Positions 37,848 to 48,004 of a stretch of 64,000 bases of DNA are shown here, in pieces; the first letter of the stretch is position 1, and every line of letters begins with the position of its first letter. The notes below the pieces were generated by a model that saw only the letters and a program-made list of their open reading frames with translations, ran no database searches and was not told the origin of the DNA. Made by a program: the position numbers and the translations under genes. The DNA comes from Dioscorea cayenensis subsp. rotundata (Eukaryota > Streptophyta > Magnoliopsida > Dioscoreales > Dioscoreaceae): NCBI RefSeq assembly GCF_009730915.1, contig NC_052489.1, positions 4,491,622-4,555,621 on the forward strand, given 5' to 3'.

Positions 37848-40800
37848 ATGGCGGTCAACCTAGTTAATGGGCGGTGCTATTTGACACCGGTAGTGGAGAC
37901 CTTAGCTGAATTGAAAGATAACATGACCCCTCGACATTGGGAGATCATCCGAAGGATACCGTTTGCAGCATTCACTGAGCTGGAAGCTATATACCAAGAG
38001 AGCGCCCTTCTTGATTCTCTATTGCAAAGATACGATAGTCGCACCAATAAATTCAGGATCGGGGAAATCCTGCTCAGTTTCAGGCCTCAAGATGTGGCCC
38101 TCGTTCTTGGTCTGCATTGTGATGGCGACGCAGTCGTGTTTAAGAAGAATAAAACCCGCTCAGTGTTCGAAGGGAGGTATTTATCAAAACCCTACGAGAG
38201 ATACAGAGACTCCATCAAGAGCACTCTTGTGCAACTTGTTCGACAAAGGGGGGAAGAAGAAAATTTTGTCAAACTCCTGATGGTGTACCTCGTGGAGTGC
38301 GATCCTCTTCCAAAAATATATCATGCTCGGTTCGAGCGGATCGTTGATTATGTCGATGATCTACCCGTCGTGGGGCGATCACGCGTGGTCGCGAGCGATG
38401 CATCAAGTGGCTTATGGAGGACATTCCACAGCGACCGTTCGAGTCTGCAAGATAGATGCGCCGGGAAGAAGACCAACACAGGGTATATTAAGGGTTGCTC
38501 GGTCGCGCTTAATGCCTGGTTTTACGAGCTGACCAAAACGGGAAAAAAAGTCCGTTTCGGCAAGATCCCAAGGATGATGTGCTACGGTAAAAGTAGTTAC
38601 CGGAAGCAAGCGACGGTAGAAACCAGACTTATCGTCAGCTCGAAGGAAAAGAGGTAATAAATCATGGACAATGTTTAACGAAGTCTTTAATGTTTAAACA
38701 TATTATTTAGCGTTTAACTTTATTATTCTAGAGTTTAAAAATTTATTCATAAAGGTTTAAATATTTTTGTTCTCCGTTTAAATATATTCTATAATGTTTA
38801 AATATATAAAAACCTCTGTTTAAATATAGTTTTTATAGTTTAAAGCTGAATGATTTTCACTGAAATTGTTTTGGTTTACATATGTTAGTTTCTGAAATGT
38901 GGATTCCGTGAATCTTTGAAGAAGAAATATTTGTTGGGGCAGACCGAGCGGATGGATGCTATTGCTCAGGAACCACTTGCTCGGGAAAGGCGAGATGAGA
39001 GGGCGACCCTCATCGTCTTGGCGCTCAGCGTCGTTCTCCTACTTCCGACCCCACTGCGCGCGCGTTCCCTCGGCGCCGGGAGAAGCCCTCCCCTACCCCG
39101 CCGATTGCAACAACCCCCTACTGACGACAACGGCGGTCCCCCGATTATGGCGGCCCCGACCATGGCAGCCCCTCGGCAGTGGCGACCCCACCCGGATGAC
39201 ATTAGGCGAAGATGTCATTGCAACTCTTATGCAGGCGTGCTAGATATTGATGACCGAGTTTCTTCAGCTTGTCGCTCGTGTTGAGGCACTGTAAGAACGT
39301 TCACAATCGACTGCGCCGTCCCCCCAAAGACATGAAGCACCTGGGATGAACAAGGCGTCGGAATTTGGCGAGCGACGCATCGTCATCGGGGTGGCCGTTC
39401 CAAGACGGCCACATTCGAAGAGACTTGCAAAAAGAGAAGAACAATCGCCTCTGTCTCCAGCTCTACGGGTGACGATGAAACAATAGCAATACCATTGGCG
39501 GGTCGATCTTTATTCTCGAGTTTGTCGCCGTTGATGACATGGCCATGACGATAGAGGACATCGTAGATGATGTGGCCGTTGCTATGGTTAAGAAGATCGT
39601 TTACTCTCTTGTTAACGAAATCCCCGACCCGGTGGGCAAAAGTGCTACGCCGAAGTCGCGACGATCAAAGATGGACACAATCCACGAAGAACAAGAACAA
39701 GCTAAGGGTGTGTCTCCCGGGTTGATCTCTATTCTTGCAGTGGCCGTGGCCAGACGATCGCATCAAAGTAGGACACAATCCCTGCAACAAGAAGAAGCAT
39801 GTAAGGGTATATACTGCGGTTGATCTTTGTCATCTTCCCGCGTCGAACCCGGACACAATCCCACAACAACAACAACCATGTAAGGATGTGATCGCGGTTG
39901 ATCTTTGTCACCGTCGTCCCGCGTCGAAGCCGGACACAATCCCACAACAACAACAACCATGTAAGGATGTGTCTGCGGTTGATCTTGTCGCCGATCCCCA
40001 GCATCGAAGGAAGATCTTCTGCTGGTCTTTGAACACCGTCGAGGCTCAGCGAGCGGTGCCCATGAAGACCCGATCGAGCAGCGAGAGAGATGATCGAGGC
40101 CCAGATCAACAATGGGACGAGGCGGCTCGAGAAAGTCTTTGTTCGAAGAAGAAAAAAATGGGTTGGCAATCGGCGTCTTAACAAATACTGACGAGGGAGT
40201 TGATGATGATCTTCCTCAACTGCCGTATGGACAGGTAAGTTTAAAGTTTTTATGATAATGTTTAAATTTTTTATGATAGTGTTTAAAGTTTTTATGATAG
40301 TGTTTAAATGTTTATATATTATCATTTAATTTATCTACCTAACGTTTAATTATTTATAATATCATTTGAAAATTGATAATATCATTTAAATATTTAGAAT
40401 ATGGTCTAATTATATATGTTATTGTTTAACCTCAGCACTGTCGTGTAAGAGAATGACGTTGTCAGCACCACACGGGACAAATTATATACTCTTCTTGAGG
40501 GGAAGGAGATGGTCACAGATGATGTGATGGACGCTTTCGTATGCATAATACAAAAGTCACTGAGCAAAGTGCCATATCCTTACAAGAAGCCTCCGTCCTG
40601 AGCCAAGATCATCGGCGACTGTTTATGTCAAAAGTAGGATGAGCCTTGCATGAAACAACTATGGCTATGATCGGAGATCTTTGTCGCAGACTTGCATGAA
40701 GTTCAAATTGTCGTCCCTCTCGATAATCATGAATGGCCACTTCCATGTAGTCGTCGTCCTTGACAATGATAAACAAGAATCTGAGGGCGTTATTCTTCAT

Positions 40801-41130
40801 GCACGGGAGTACGAAAAAGACGCGTTGGACATGGTAAGTTCTTTAATTATGTCCGATTAATAGTGTTTGTTATTTAATCGGTATTTTTAATCTCAACTTG
40901 CATATCTCGAGCAGTGGAATCTATTCGGCCAGTTGTGTCGATATGGAGTTCGGCGAGTCGGCGACGCAAAGTACCCACTAGATTCACGACATGGAAACCC
41001 CACGCCAAAAATAAGGAATCGTCGATTGCGCCGTCTATGTCATGCGGTTTATCGAGCAATTACTTTGGGGTGAGAAGTTACGGCTACCACAGACAGATGT
41101 TCCTTACCTGAGATTAAAGTATATTTCCCG
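37848..41130 (+). pseudogene. MULE passenger gene: DUF1985-like region and Ulp1-type protease
   Basis: Exon-like 37848-38657 is open for 270 codons and starts MAVNLVNGRC after an acceptor-like CAG. Its part with FRIGEILLSFRPQDVALVLG resembles the DUF1985/plant-mobile domain found beside Ulp1 domains. 38.9-40.2 kb is a low-complexity, charged linker including an 80-bp tandem repeat. The protease-like region starts near 40.44 kb after a clear intron (donor GGACAG/GTAAGT at 40233, acceptor near 40435). It has VPLDNHEW then HVVVVLDND in shifted frames (about 40711-40765) and, after a second intron (GTAAGT at 40834), DCAVYVMRFIEQLLWG with the would-be catalytic Cys at 41027-41029. Ulp1 enzymes cut SUMO from proteins. 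The linker and the histidine block are frameshifted, so it is called broken. Confidence 0.75.
39673..40005 (+). repeat. ~80-bp tandem repeat inside the passenger gene
   Basis: GACACAATCC starts units at about 39673, 39771, 39851 and 39932 (periods 98, 80 and 81). The last three encode, in one frame, the repeated peptide DTIPQQQQPCKDV...AVDL. The period is close to 27 codons, so the repeat could have kept a protein linker open. Confidence 0.8.
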
Positions 41131-41589
41131 CATACTTAAGGTGGGGAGGCGGCACGGCGTCCATGAGAAAGGGGTCGTCGGGAAGAGGGTTAAATTTTTG
41201 TTGTCGAAGAACGAGGACTTGTATATGTCAATGTCAATTTTGTTTTCGAATGTAAAACCCAGGACAAATTCAATTCATTGTTTTTTTGTTTTTTCGAAGT
41301 ACATGACTTGTATATGTAAATGTAAATTTTGTTTGTTTTTCAATTGTAAAGCGAGTTAAATTCGATTCGTTTTATTTCATTGTTTAATTCTGATGTCATT
41401 GTTTACATTTCAGTTTAATTGTTTAAATTTATTATTTACCGTTTAAATATCGGGTTTGAAATATTTAAAATTACAGTTTTTTCATTTAAAATAACACTCG
41501 TCTACTGTTTAAATAAATGATAACACTATAAAGAATAAGAGTTTAAATATGAACAGTTGCCACTCAATTCAGATTGTTTCTCTTTAGAA

Positions 41590-44141
41590 GTCAGCTTATT
41601 TACAATGCCGAGTCTACAGTTTATTTACAATACAGTTTCATTGCAAGATCTACGATTGTGAGGACGGATCCATGGCGGCCAGTGAATGTAACTCGTGGAC
41701 ATCAAGCAGCTTGCGACTCGATCCTCTTTCGTCTAGGGCCTTGGTGCCTTCTCGTCGCGAGTCGATGCAAAAGCGAAGGCGAGCGATTTCCGTCGCAAGG
41801 CTTGTCATCGTCGGGTATGAGGAATATAGCTTCCTTATACGCCCGACTTGTAATTGTCGACGGTGAAATAGAAGCTAATAAATCGATGAGCGTTGGTGTC
41901 ATGCATGCGTTATTCTGCAGGCAAGCGTGTTCTGCAAAAGGATACCATAAACTTGCCACCTCGACATGAACAAGTTACGATGGCAAGATCTCACGAGTTG
42001 CTACTGCTGGTCGATCGCTTCGTAAGCGATCATCGACACAATGACCAACACGAAGATTTCGGCTATCCTCGACAATTATCTCTACCTTCGAATGTATGTC
42101 GGGCGTAAGTAGGTCTCTATTTGTTCGCTTGCTCACTGCCGGTTTACATAACATGCGCATCAACTTGAACTTGGCAAATAAGGTTAAACAAAGACGGTGA
42201 TGGTTAAATAATTGAGTAAACTTGTTTTAAAGCAAGTATGGTAAATATTTAAACGATTAAATTAATATTTAAAAAGTCAGAACGATTTTTAAATAAACAA
42301 ATATGGAAATGTTTAAAGGGTAACACTAAATGTTAAGTACAAATCAACATTCGCAGACCTTATGGAGTCGACCATTTTCAGTCGACGGGTAAATGACGAG
42401 CTTCTTTGATCCAAGCATTGAGCGACTCGCGACATTTGAATACATCTCACCCCAACGATTACCTCGAGCAGGATAATTCGACTAATGTGCCATATCCGAT
42501 TTATTAATCAACGATTGATGGGCTTGGGTGATGTGGCTTGTAGTTCATTCAGCGGTATCATCGAATTCTTTAGCGGGTGGATGCCCACGCAATGCGAAAG
42601 CATATAGACTCGACGACTCTCCCTCAATGCCTTCCCAAGTCCGACATTGGCTTTCGTAAAAATTGGCCTCAAAATGTCGAAGGCGGTATGCGTGTGGCGA
42701 AGAAGGAAGACTCTCGCAATTGCGTTTACAAGGCCCCTTGGACTCGTCTCGACATGAAGGTAATTATCTCATTATAATCTCCTTCCTCGTATAAAGCATC
42801 GCCTAACTTGGATATGAACCAAGTCAATTAGGCGTCGGTCTCGTTGTCGACTATATCGAAGGCGATGGAAAAACTCATTGTTTCTATCTTTCCCTCGTGG
42901 CACCCGAGAGTGTCCACGATACTTTCCAAGGAGGTGGGTACCATCGAGAAAAGCAGATGACTTGCAAGCCCTCTTGAATCCTACAATACACGCTACCGAA
43001 AAGAAAAGAATGCACGCTTAAAACGATCACCGTCTCTTTCCACGATCGCATGGCGATACTGGGGGTTTTGTCTCGGCCACCTTATCCGCATACCAAAGCA
43101 ACAAGTCGTAGCTCGAGATGTCAGCTGACTCGAGGACCACCCGATCATGCTCTTTTTCCCAACCAAGCTTGCTTGTATGGTATGTGGACACCATGTTCCC
43201 GCAATATGTCCTTCGAATGTCGATGGCCTCGTACTGGCGGTCGCGAGCTTCAGATACTCGCGATGCGCTTACCCGTTTTTGGGACGCTTTTTGGATGTGG
43301 CGCAGAACCTATTCCCACCACCGCAAGTGTGTGATGGGTTGATTGTCTTGATTTTTGAAAAGTATTTTTTTATTATACTCTTTTGATGCGTGAAGGCGCC
43401 TGATGACAACCATTGGCGGTAGCGATTCCAGATCGAACAATATTTTTCGTTCTTTTATGAATTTGAAGTCAGAAATTCCGTTTGATTGCAAAATTTCAAG
43501 CACGTCCCTGAAATATTCAACACGTCAAAAGCGTTGTCCGATATCCATACTGACGCTTGCGTAATGATCGACGAGGAAAGAAGACATCCCACACCGTCCA
43601 GTGGTCACTATGGGGTTGAGCAGGGAGCGCTCGAGAATCGAATTCTCCCGGCACTTGCAGTTAAATGAAAAGATCAATATGTTAAGCAGAGAATAGACTG
43701 TTTAAGTGATAAAGTAAATAGTTAAACAATGAACAATTAACTTAAACGAATAGTACAAGATTTTAACCAGTGACTGACATACTTAAACAATAATGAACCT
43801 ATACAACTGGATCGAATAAAGAGAAGGAACTTCACTGACGAGTAAAACTTCGTTTTCATTAGGATTTGACAATCTGCGTTATGCGTCTCGACAACAATAT
43901 CAACTACAGCGCATTTGAAGATGGAGTGCACGTGACACATCCGCTGAAAGTCAACATCGTTTTCTATTGGACAAACCGTTTTATATCCATCGGGTGTGAT
44001 AAATTTCATCCTGACAAGGGAAACTTCGAGACCCTATCGCTCACATATCTCAGCTAACACCAACTCCCAAGAAGTCTGAGCCGTGAACATTAGCACTCTT
44101 CCCTCCCCGTTGTATCTAGCAATACCACAAAAACTCTCCAT
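41590..44141 (-). pseudogene. MURA-like MULE transposase, decayed
   Basis: On the minus strand the start MESFCGIARYNGEGR at 44141 leads to the PB1-like N-terminal part, VKFITPDGYKTVCPIENDVDF. Further on, IDIRRTYCGNM and SKLGWEKE match the segment before the catalytic domain, and DRFKRAF then GFKRACK precede DGTHLLGKY, whose first catalytic Asp is at 42953-42955. The C-terminal end (41.6-42.1 kb) has a SWIM-type zinc region with a PFAEHACLQ-like remnant and the GPRRKRIESQ tail, where intact proteins continue to a CCHC knuckle. Frameshifts and stops break it, and introns with inverted GTTTAA motifs lie at about 42.18-42.35 and 43.67-43.80 kb. Intact MURA cuts at the element ends. Confidence 0.85.
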
Positions 44142-44399
44142 AATAAATCGGGCGAAAACCAAATCGTACAAACCAATTGAAAAGAAGAACATAAAGAAGA
44201 AGAAGAAGAAGAAGATGTAAAGAACAAACAACAATCAAAAAGGCAAACAAAAAAGTGTACAGTTGTATGCACAGAGGTTAGACTAGACGTGATGTGATTG
44301 GACGATATTTTTCCCTCCATCCTAAGGGCAAAAAAGGAAATATATGTCACTGTCGCGAGGAAGCCATATTGTCATCGCTCGAATGAAAGTTCTCACCTT

Positions 44400-44895
44400 A
44401 TCATGAGTCTCTGTTTAAACGTCGAGCTTTTTATGTTTAAACCGATACATATAGTGTTTAAAAATAAGTTAACTGTTTAAATAAATTCTATATCATTTTA
44501 AATAATATGTAAAACCGCTTTAAATATAGTGATTTAACTATTTTTAAAATATATGTTATTGTTTAAATTGAATGCTTTCACCGACATCGCGTTGAAGATG
44601 GAGTACCTCTCGGAGTTCTTGTTTAAACATCTTTATGTATTTGCTAAACACCGTTGTCGATTGTTTAAAGAGTAAATCGATTATTGTTTAACTTTTTGTT
44701 TTGTTTTGATAATGCCATTTTTGTTTCTCAAATTATTTTTTTACTATGTCTCTGTTTAAATTTCACAAGTTATCACAAGTTGACACTCAAATAAGTTTGT
44801 TTGTTTAAAAATTTAAAGCGTTTACAATGGAGAATCGATTAAATATCGGAAGTTCACACTCAAATAAACTTGTTTCATTTAAAAATAAAACATTT
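44400..44895 (+). repeat. GTTTAA-rich spacer in the right half of the MULE
   Basis: At least ten GTTTAA motifs occur in plus orientation, many as TGTTTAAAY. The spacer separates the transposase gene from its partial duplicate. No coding is seen. Confidence 0.7.
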
Positions 44896-46450
44896 ACAAC
44901 ATTTACAACATTTACAACATCTTCTCGGACCTTGGACGCTTGCGTGAGTCGACCCTCGTTCGATCTATTAAGATTTCGGTTTGACTCTCATAAAGTATCA
45001 TGACGTTCGAATGCTCACTGCGGTTGCATAACATGTGCATCAACTTAAACCTGCACAATGTAGAACGCAACACATTAAAAAAGGTTAAGCAAACACATTC
45101 ATAAAAAAACATCTATTAGTCGATGTGTCGTGGTCCGACTTAGCGAAAATCATGAGAGTTAAACACGAAAGTAATATTTGTACTCGCATGCGAAAGGTTC
45201 TTAAGCGGTAAGAACAATTCTCAGTGATAAATATCAACTCCGTCTTAAAGGATGTTTCATGATCTTCCTCCTCTAGAGAATCCTCCGCAATCACGTAATA
45301 AGTGAAAACTTTCTTTTCTTACCCAAGTCGAAATGCCCGCTTAATTGCTTGCTCAAATCGTCCACTGGAGAATCCTCTGCATTGGTGCGATTATGCGAGA
45401 ATTTCGACTGAGGCGAAAAAAGATAGTTTAACTATTGCGTGATTACGACGATGATCTCAAGATGAGGGAGGATCAGAGACATCCTTTAAGATCAAGTTGA
45501 TCTTGAATTACTCGATCGACTCAGTGAATATCATACACGAAGCGGATGAGGAGGAGGAGGAGGAGGATGAGGGGCAGGAGTGGTTGTCCGTGGAAAGGGT
45601 TCTTCTTTGTCATTTATGGTGTGAAGTCCACAGCGAGGTTGACGCTCATATCCGATAAAAAAGTAAAAGCGACGATGGGACCGAGATTGGTCGATCGCAG
45701 CGAGCGGGTGTTCGGACATTTATGTCACCGTGCACGAGAATTAATGCGTCATTAATTCTTATGCAGCGAGATCATACCTCTGCTGCCACCACTTGCCAAC
45801 ACTTCGATTCAAACGAAAAGATCGATATCTTACGTGAGAGACTTTGAGAATTTACACGTTCATATGAATAGTTAAACAAGTAAAGATAAATTTAAATGGA
45901 GCGACAATTATTAAAAACAAATTTGTAATATATTTAAGCAGGATAATAGTAAAGAGTTAAACGAGTATTTAAAAATATACAACTAGATAACCATAAAGCG
46001 AGAAAGAACTTTACAACTCATTTAAAAGATGGAGTCGCTTCGACCAATCCGATGGAAATCAACTTCATTTTTCATTGGAGAAACCGGATTATATATTTCG
46101 GTGTATGATAAACTTCACCCTGGACTCGTTTCTCAGAAGCAGTTTACATCTATCATTACCACAAAAACCCTCCATAATAAACACCCGTAAAATGGTCAAA
46201 ATGATAGTAACGAAGAGATTCTCACCAGATATTCGAAACCCAAGCGTAGCGAAGTCGAATAAACCAAATGAGGAGAAATGAGGAGAAGAACAAGATGTAA
46301 TGCAACTTAGTAGCATTGTCTATCATAAACCAAGCGGAAAGCTCTGAAAAAGGTTGGACATGATGTGATTTGGCGCTTTTTTTTCCTACCATTTTCATGG
46401 GCAAAAATGGGATTTCACAGGATGGACCCATTTGAAGTGAACGGTAGGGG
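44880..46450 (-). pseudogene. Partial duplicate of the transposase region
   Basis: The segment repeats parts of 41.9-44.36 kb in the same orientation. 44.93-45.06 kb matches 42.04-42.19 kb (CTCACTGC...CATAACATGYGCATCAACTT). 46.02-46.13 kb matches 43.91-44.01 kb (AAGATGGAGT...GATAAAYTTCA). 46.36-46.43 kb matches 44.28-44.34 kb (GATGTGATT...GGGCAAAAA). A second ATG with MEGFCG sits at about 46169. The copy is shorter and more broken than the first, so it is a decayed, internally deleted duplicate. Confidence 0.7.
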
Positions 46451-46559
46451 GTAAAAGGAAAATTAAACACTAACGGAAGGGTTGTCCGGGGTGTGTAAAA
46501 GTAGGAGGGAATTTTTTGGGAAGTTTTGAAAATTACGAGGGGTGAACAGTAATTTTCCC
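46380..46559 (-). repeat. Right terminal inverted repeat region of the MULE
   Basis: Read inverted it begins GGGAAAATTACTG, followed by CCCC-rich words and an AAATTCCC block like the left end, and ends in a CCCATTTTTGCCC element equivalent to GAAAATGCCC on the left. The 9-bp duplication follows at 46560. Confidence 0.75.
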
Positions 46560-46568
46560 ATTAAAATA

Positions 46569-46988
46569 TTATAATAGATTTACCAACCATATGATAAAGT
46601 GATCTTGAGCTGTTGTAGAAATCAATCATTAAATAATGTATGATATACTTCTAAAGGGAAAATAAATGGTGGTATTTGAGAAGAGGTAAAATTAAAATAT
46701 AAAAATCAAAATAATAATTATAATAATTTTAATATTTATTAAAAAAACTATGCTTAAAGTGTGAATTTATTTAAGATATTCATAATCATGTGTTTAAATA
46801 GAAATAAGTAATTTTTTATCTAATAATAAAGGTATAATTCGTAAATTATATACTCTCCTTTTTTTTTCCCTTTATAAAATTTGTCTATCGAAAGAAGAGT
46901 CATCCTTTCCTCTCTCTCTTTCCCTCCCCTCCCTCTTATTTTTCCTTCAATTTTTGAATCCAAACACTTGGAGGACAAAAATTACAAA
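46569..46988. other. AT-rich intergenic DNA right of the MULE
   Basis: No gene, repeat array or paired element end is seen. A CT-rich stretch at about 46900-46937 is the only compositional feature. Confidence 0.5.
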
Positions 46989-47257
46989 GGTACAATTTGT
47001 GGATATAAACAGACTATATAATTATCTTTAAATATTAATTTGAAAAAACAAACAGATATTAAAAGAAAAGCTTACAGAATCATTATCTGCTAATATTACT
47101 AAAACAATTATATACCTTGGTACAATTTGTGGATATAAAATGATTATAAAATAATCTTTAAATATTAATTAAAAAAACAAATGTTAAAAAAAATAAAGCT
47201 TACAGAATCTGCTAATATTACTAAAACAATTATATACGAAAGGTACAATTTGTGGGT
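46989..47257. repeat. Tandem repeat, ~125-bp unit, two copies and a stub
   Basis: GGTACAATTTGTGG starts units at 46989, 47119 and 47242. The two full units share GCTTACAGAATC, CTGCTAATATTACTAAAAC and AATTATATAC. The third is cut after about 16 bases where GGGTAGAAATGGCAATAA begins. Confidence 0.85.
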
Positions 47258-47470
47258 AGAAATGGCAATAATACCCATACCTAACCCAACCCGATCCGAC
47301 CCGACCCGATCCGAGTTTGACGGGTAAAACCCGATTTGACCGGGTTTCGGGTCGGGTTCGGATAAAACCCGACTTGTATGAAACGGGTGCGGGTGCGGGT
47401 ATGGGAATTCTAAATACCCGACTCGTACCCGAACCCGTACCCGACCCGAAATTAAAATTACTAAAATATT
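47254..47470. mobile_element. One end of a hAT-like MITE
   Basis: TAGAAATGGCAATAATACCC resembles the TAGGGGTGGCAA end of the MITE at 15187 and leads into GC-rich CCCGACCCGA / GGGTCGGGT arms. A matching right end was not found downstream, so the element is truncated or its other half has diverged. Confidence 0.5.
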
Positions 47471-47914
47471 TATTAAATTAAAATAAATATAAGTAATGGA
47501 TTTTTAATAAATCAAAATCAACTAAGTATTAAATTATATTCTCCACTGGTGGGGTTTTAAATATGAATAATTTTGGAAAGTAATGGATTTTTAATAAAAT
47601 ATAAGTAATCAACTAATTTTAACCACTTTTTTTTTAATTAATGTGAATTAGTTAAATCTGACAATTAAAAAAAGAATTGAGGGAGTAAATTATATATTCT
47701 TTTAGTGGAGTTTTAAATAAAAGTAGTTTTGAAAAATAATAAAATTTTTTATAAAATATAAATAATTAATTAATTTTAATTAATTTTTTTTAATCGGTAT
47801 GAATTACATAAATGTGACAAATGAAAAACAACTGGAGTATTAAAAGATTATTTGTTTTAATCTTTATTGTTATACTTAATATGCCTCGAGATTCGTGGAA
47901 ACAATAACTCGCTC
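47471..47914. other. AT-rich DNA upstream of the quinone reductase
   Basis: No gene is supported. Two stretches (about 47.53-47.65 and 47.68-47.80 kb) share words such as GGAGTAAATTATATTCT-like and TTTTAATTA sequences, a weak local duplication. Confidence 0.45.
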
Positions 47915-47922
47915 TATAAATA
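47915..47922 (+). promoter_or_regulatory. TATA box of the quinone reductase gene
   Basis: TATAAATA lies 90 bp upstream of the ATG at 48005 within a less AT-rich stretch. The spacing leaves room for a leader of roughly 55-60 bp, which is CT-rich as in many plant genes. Confidence 0.7.
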
Positions 47923-48004
47923 CAACTGCCTCCCCCATTCCTCTCTCATTCCCATTTCACATAGATTCGCTGATATCTTGAAAGCTGGTTCTTTTTCTCT
48001 CGCA

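Larger units (their letters stand above)
36919..46559. mobile_element. Mutator-like element (MULE), 9641 bp, Ulp1-carrying
   Basis: The perfect 9-bp target duplication ATTAAAATA lies at 36910-36918 and 46560-46568; nine bases is the Mutator signature. The ends GTGGAAATTGCC and (inverted) GGGAAAATTACT match at 8 of 12 positions, and both terminal ~170 bp continue with similar AAAAACCCC-rich sequence. The right half holds a decayed MURA-like transposase gene on the minus strand. The left half holds a plus-strand gene with a DUF1985/plant-mobile-like region and an Ulp1 protease-like region. Ulp1-carrying MULEs (the Kaonashi type) are known in several plants; this one appears to be of that kind. 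All genes are broken, so it is probably non-autonomous now. Confidence 0.9.

Noticed and set aside
47280-47460. Interstitial telomere-like repeat (CCCGACCCGA words)
   Set aside because: The word is not the plant telomere unit TTTAGGG; the GC-rich inverted words fit the arm of a hAT-like MITE.
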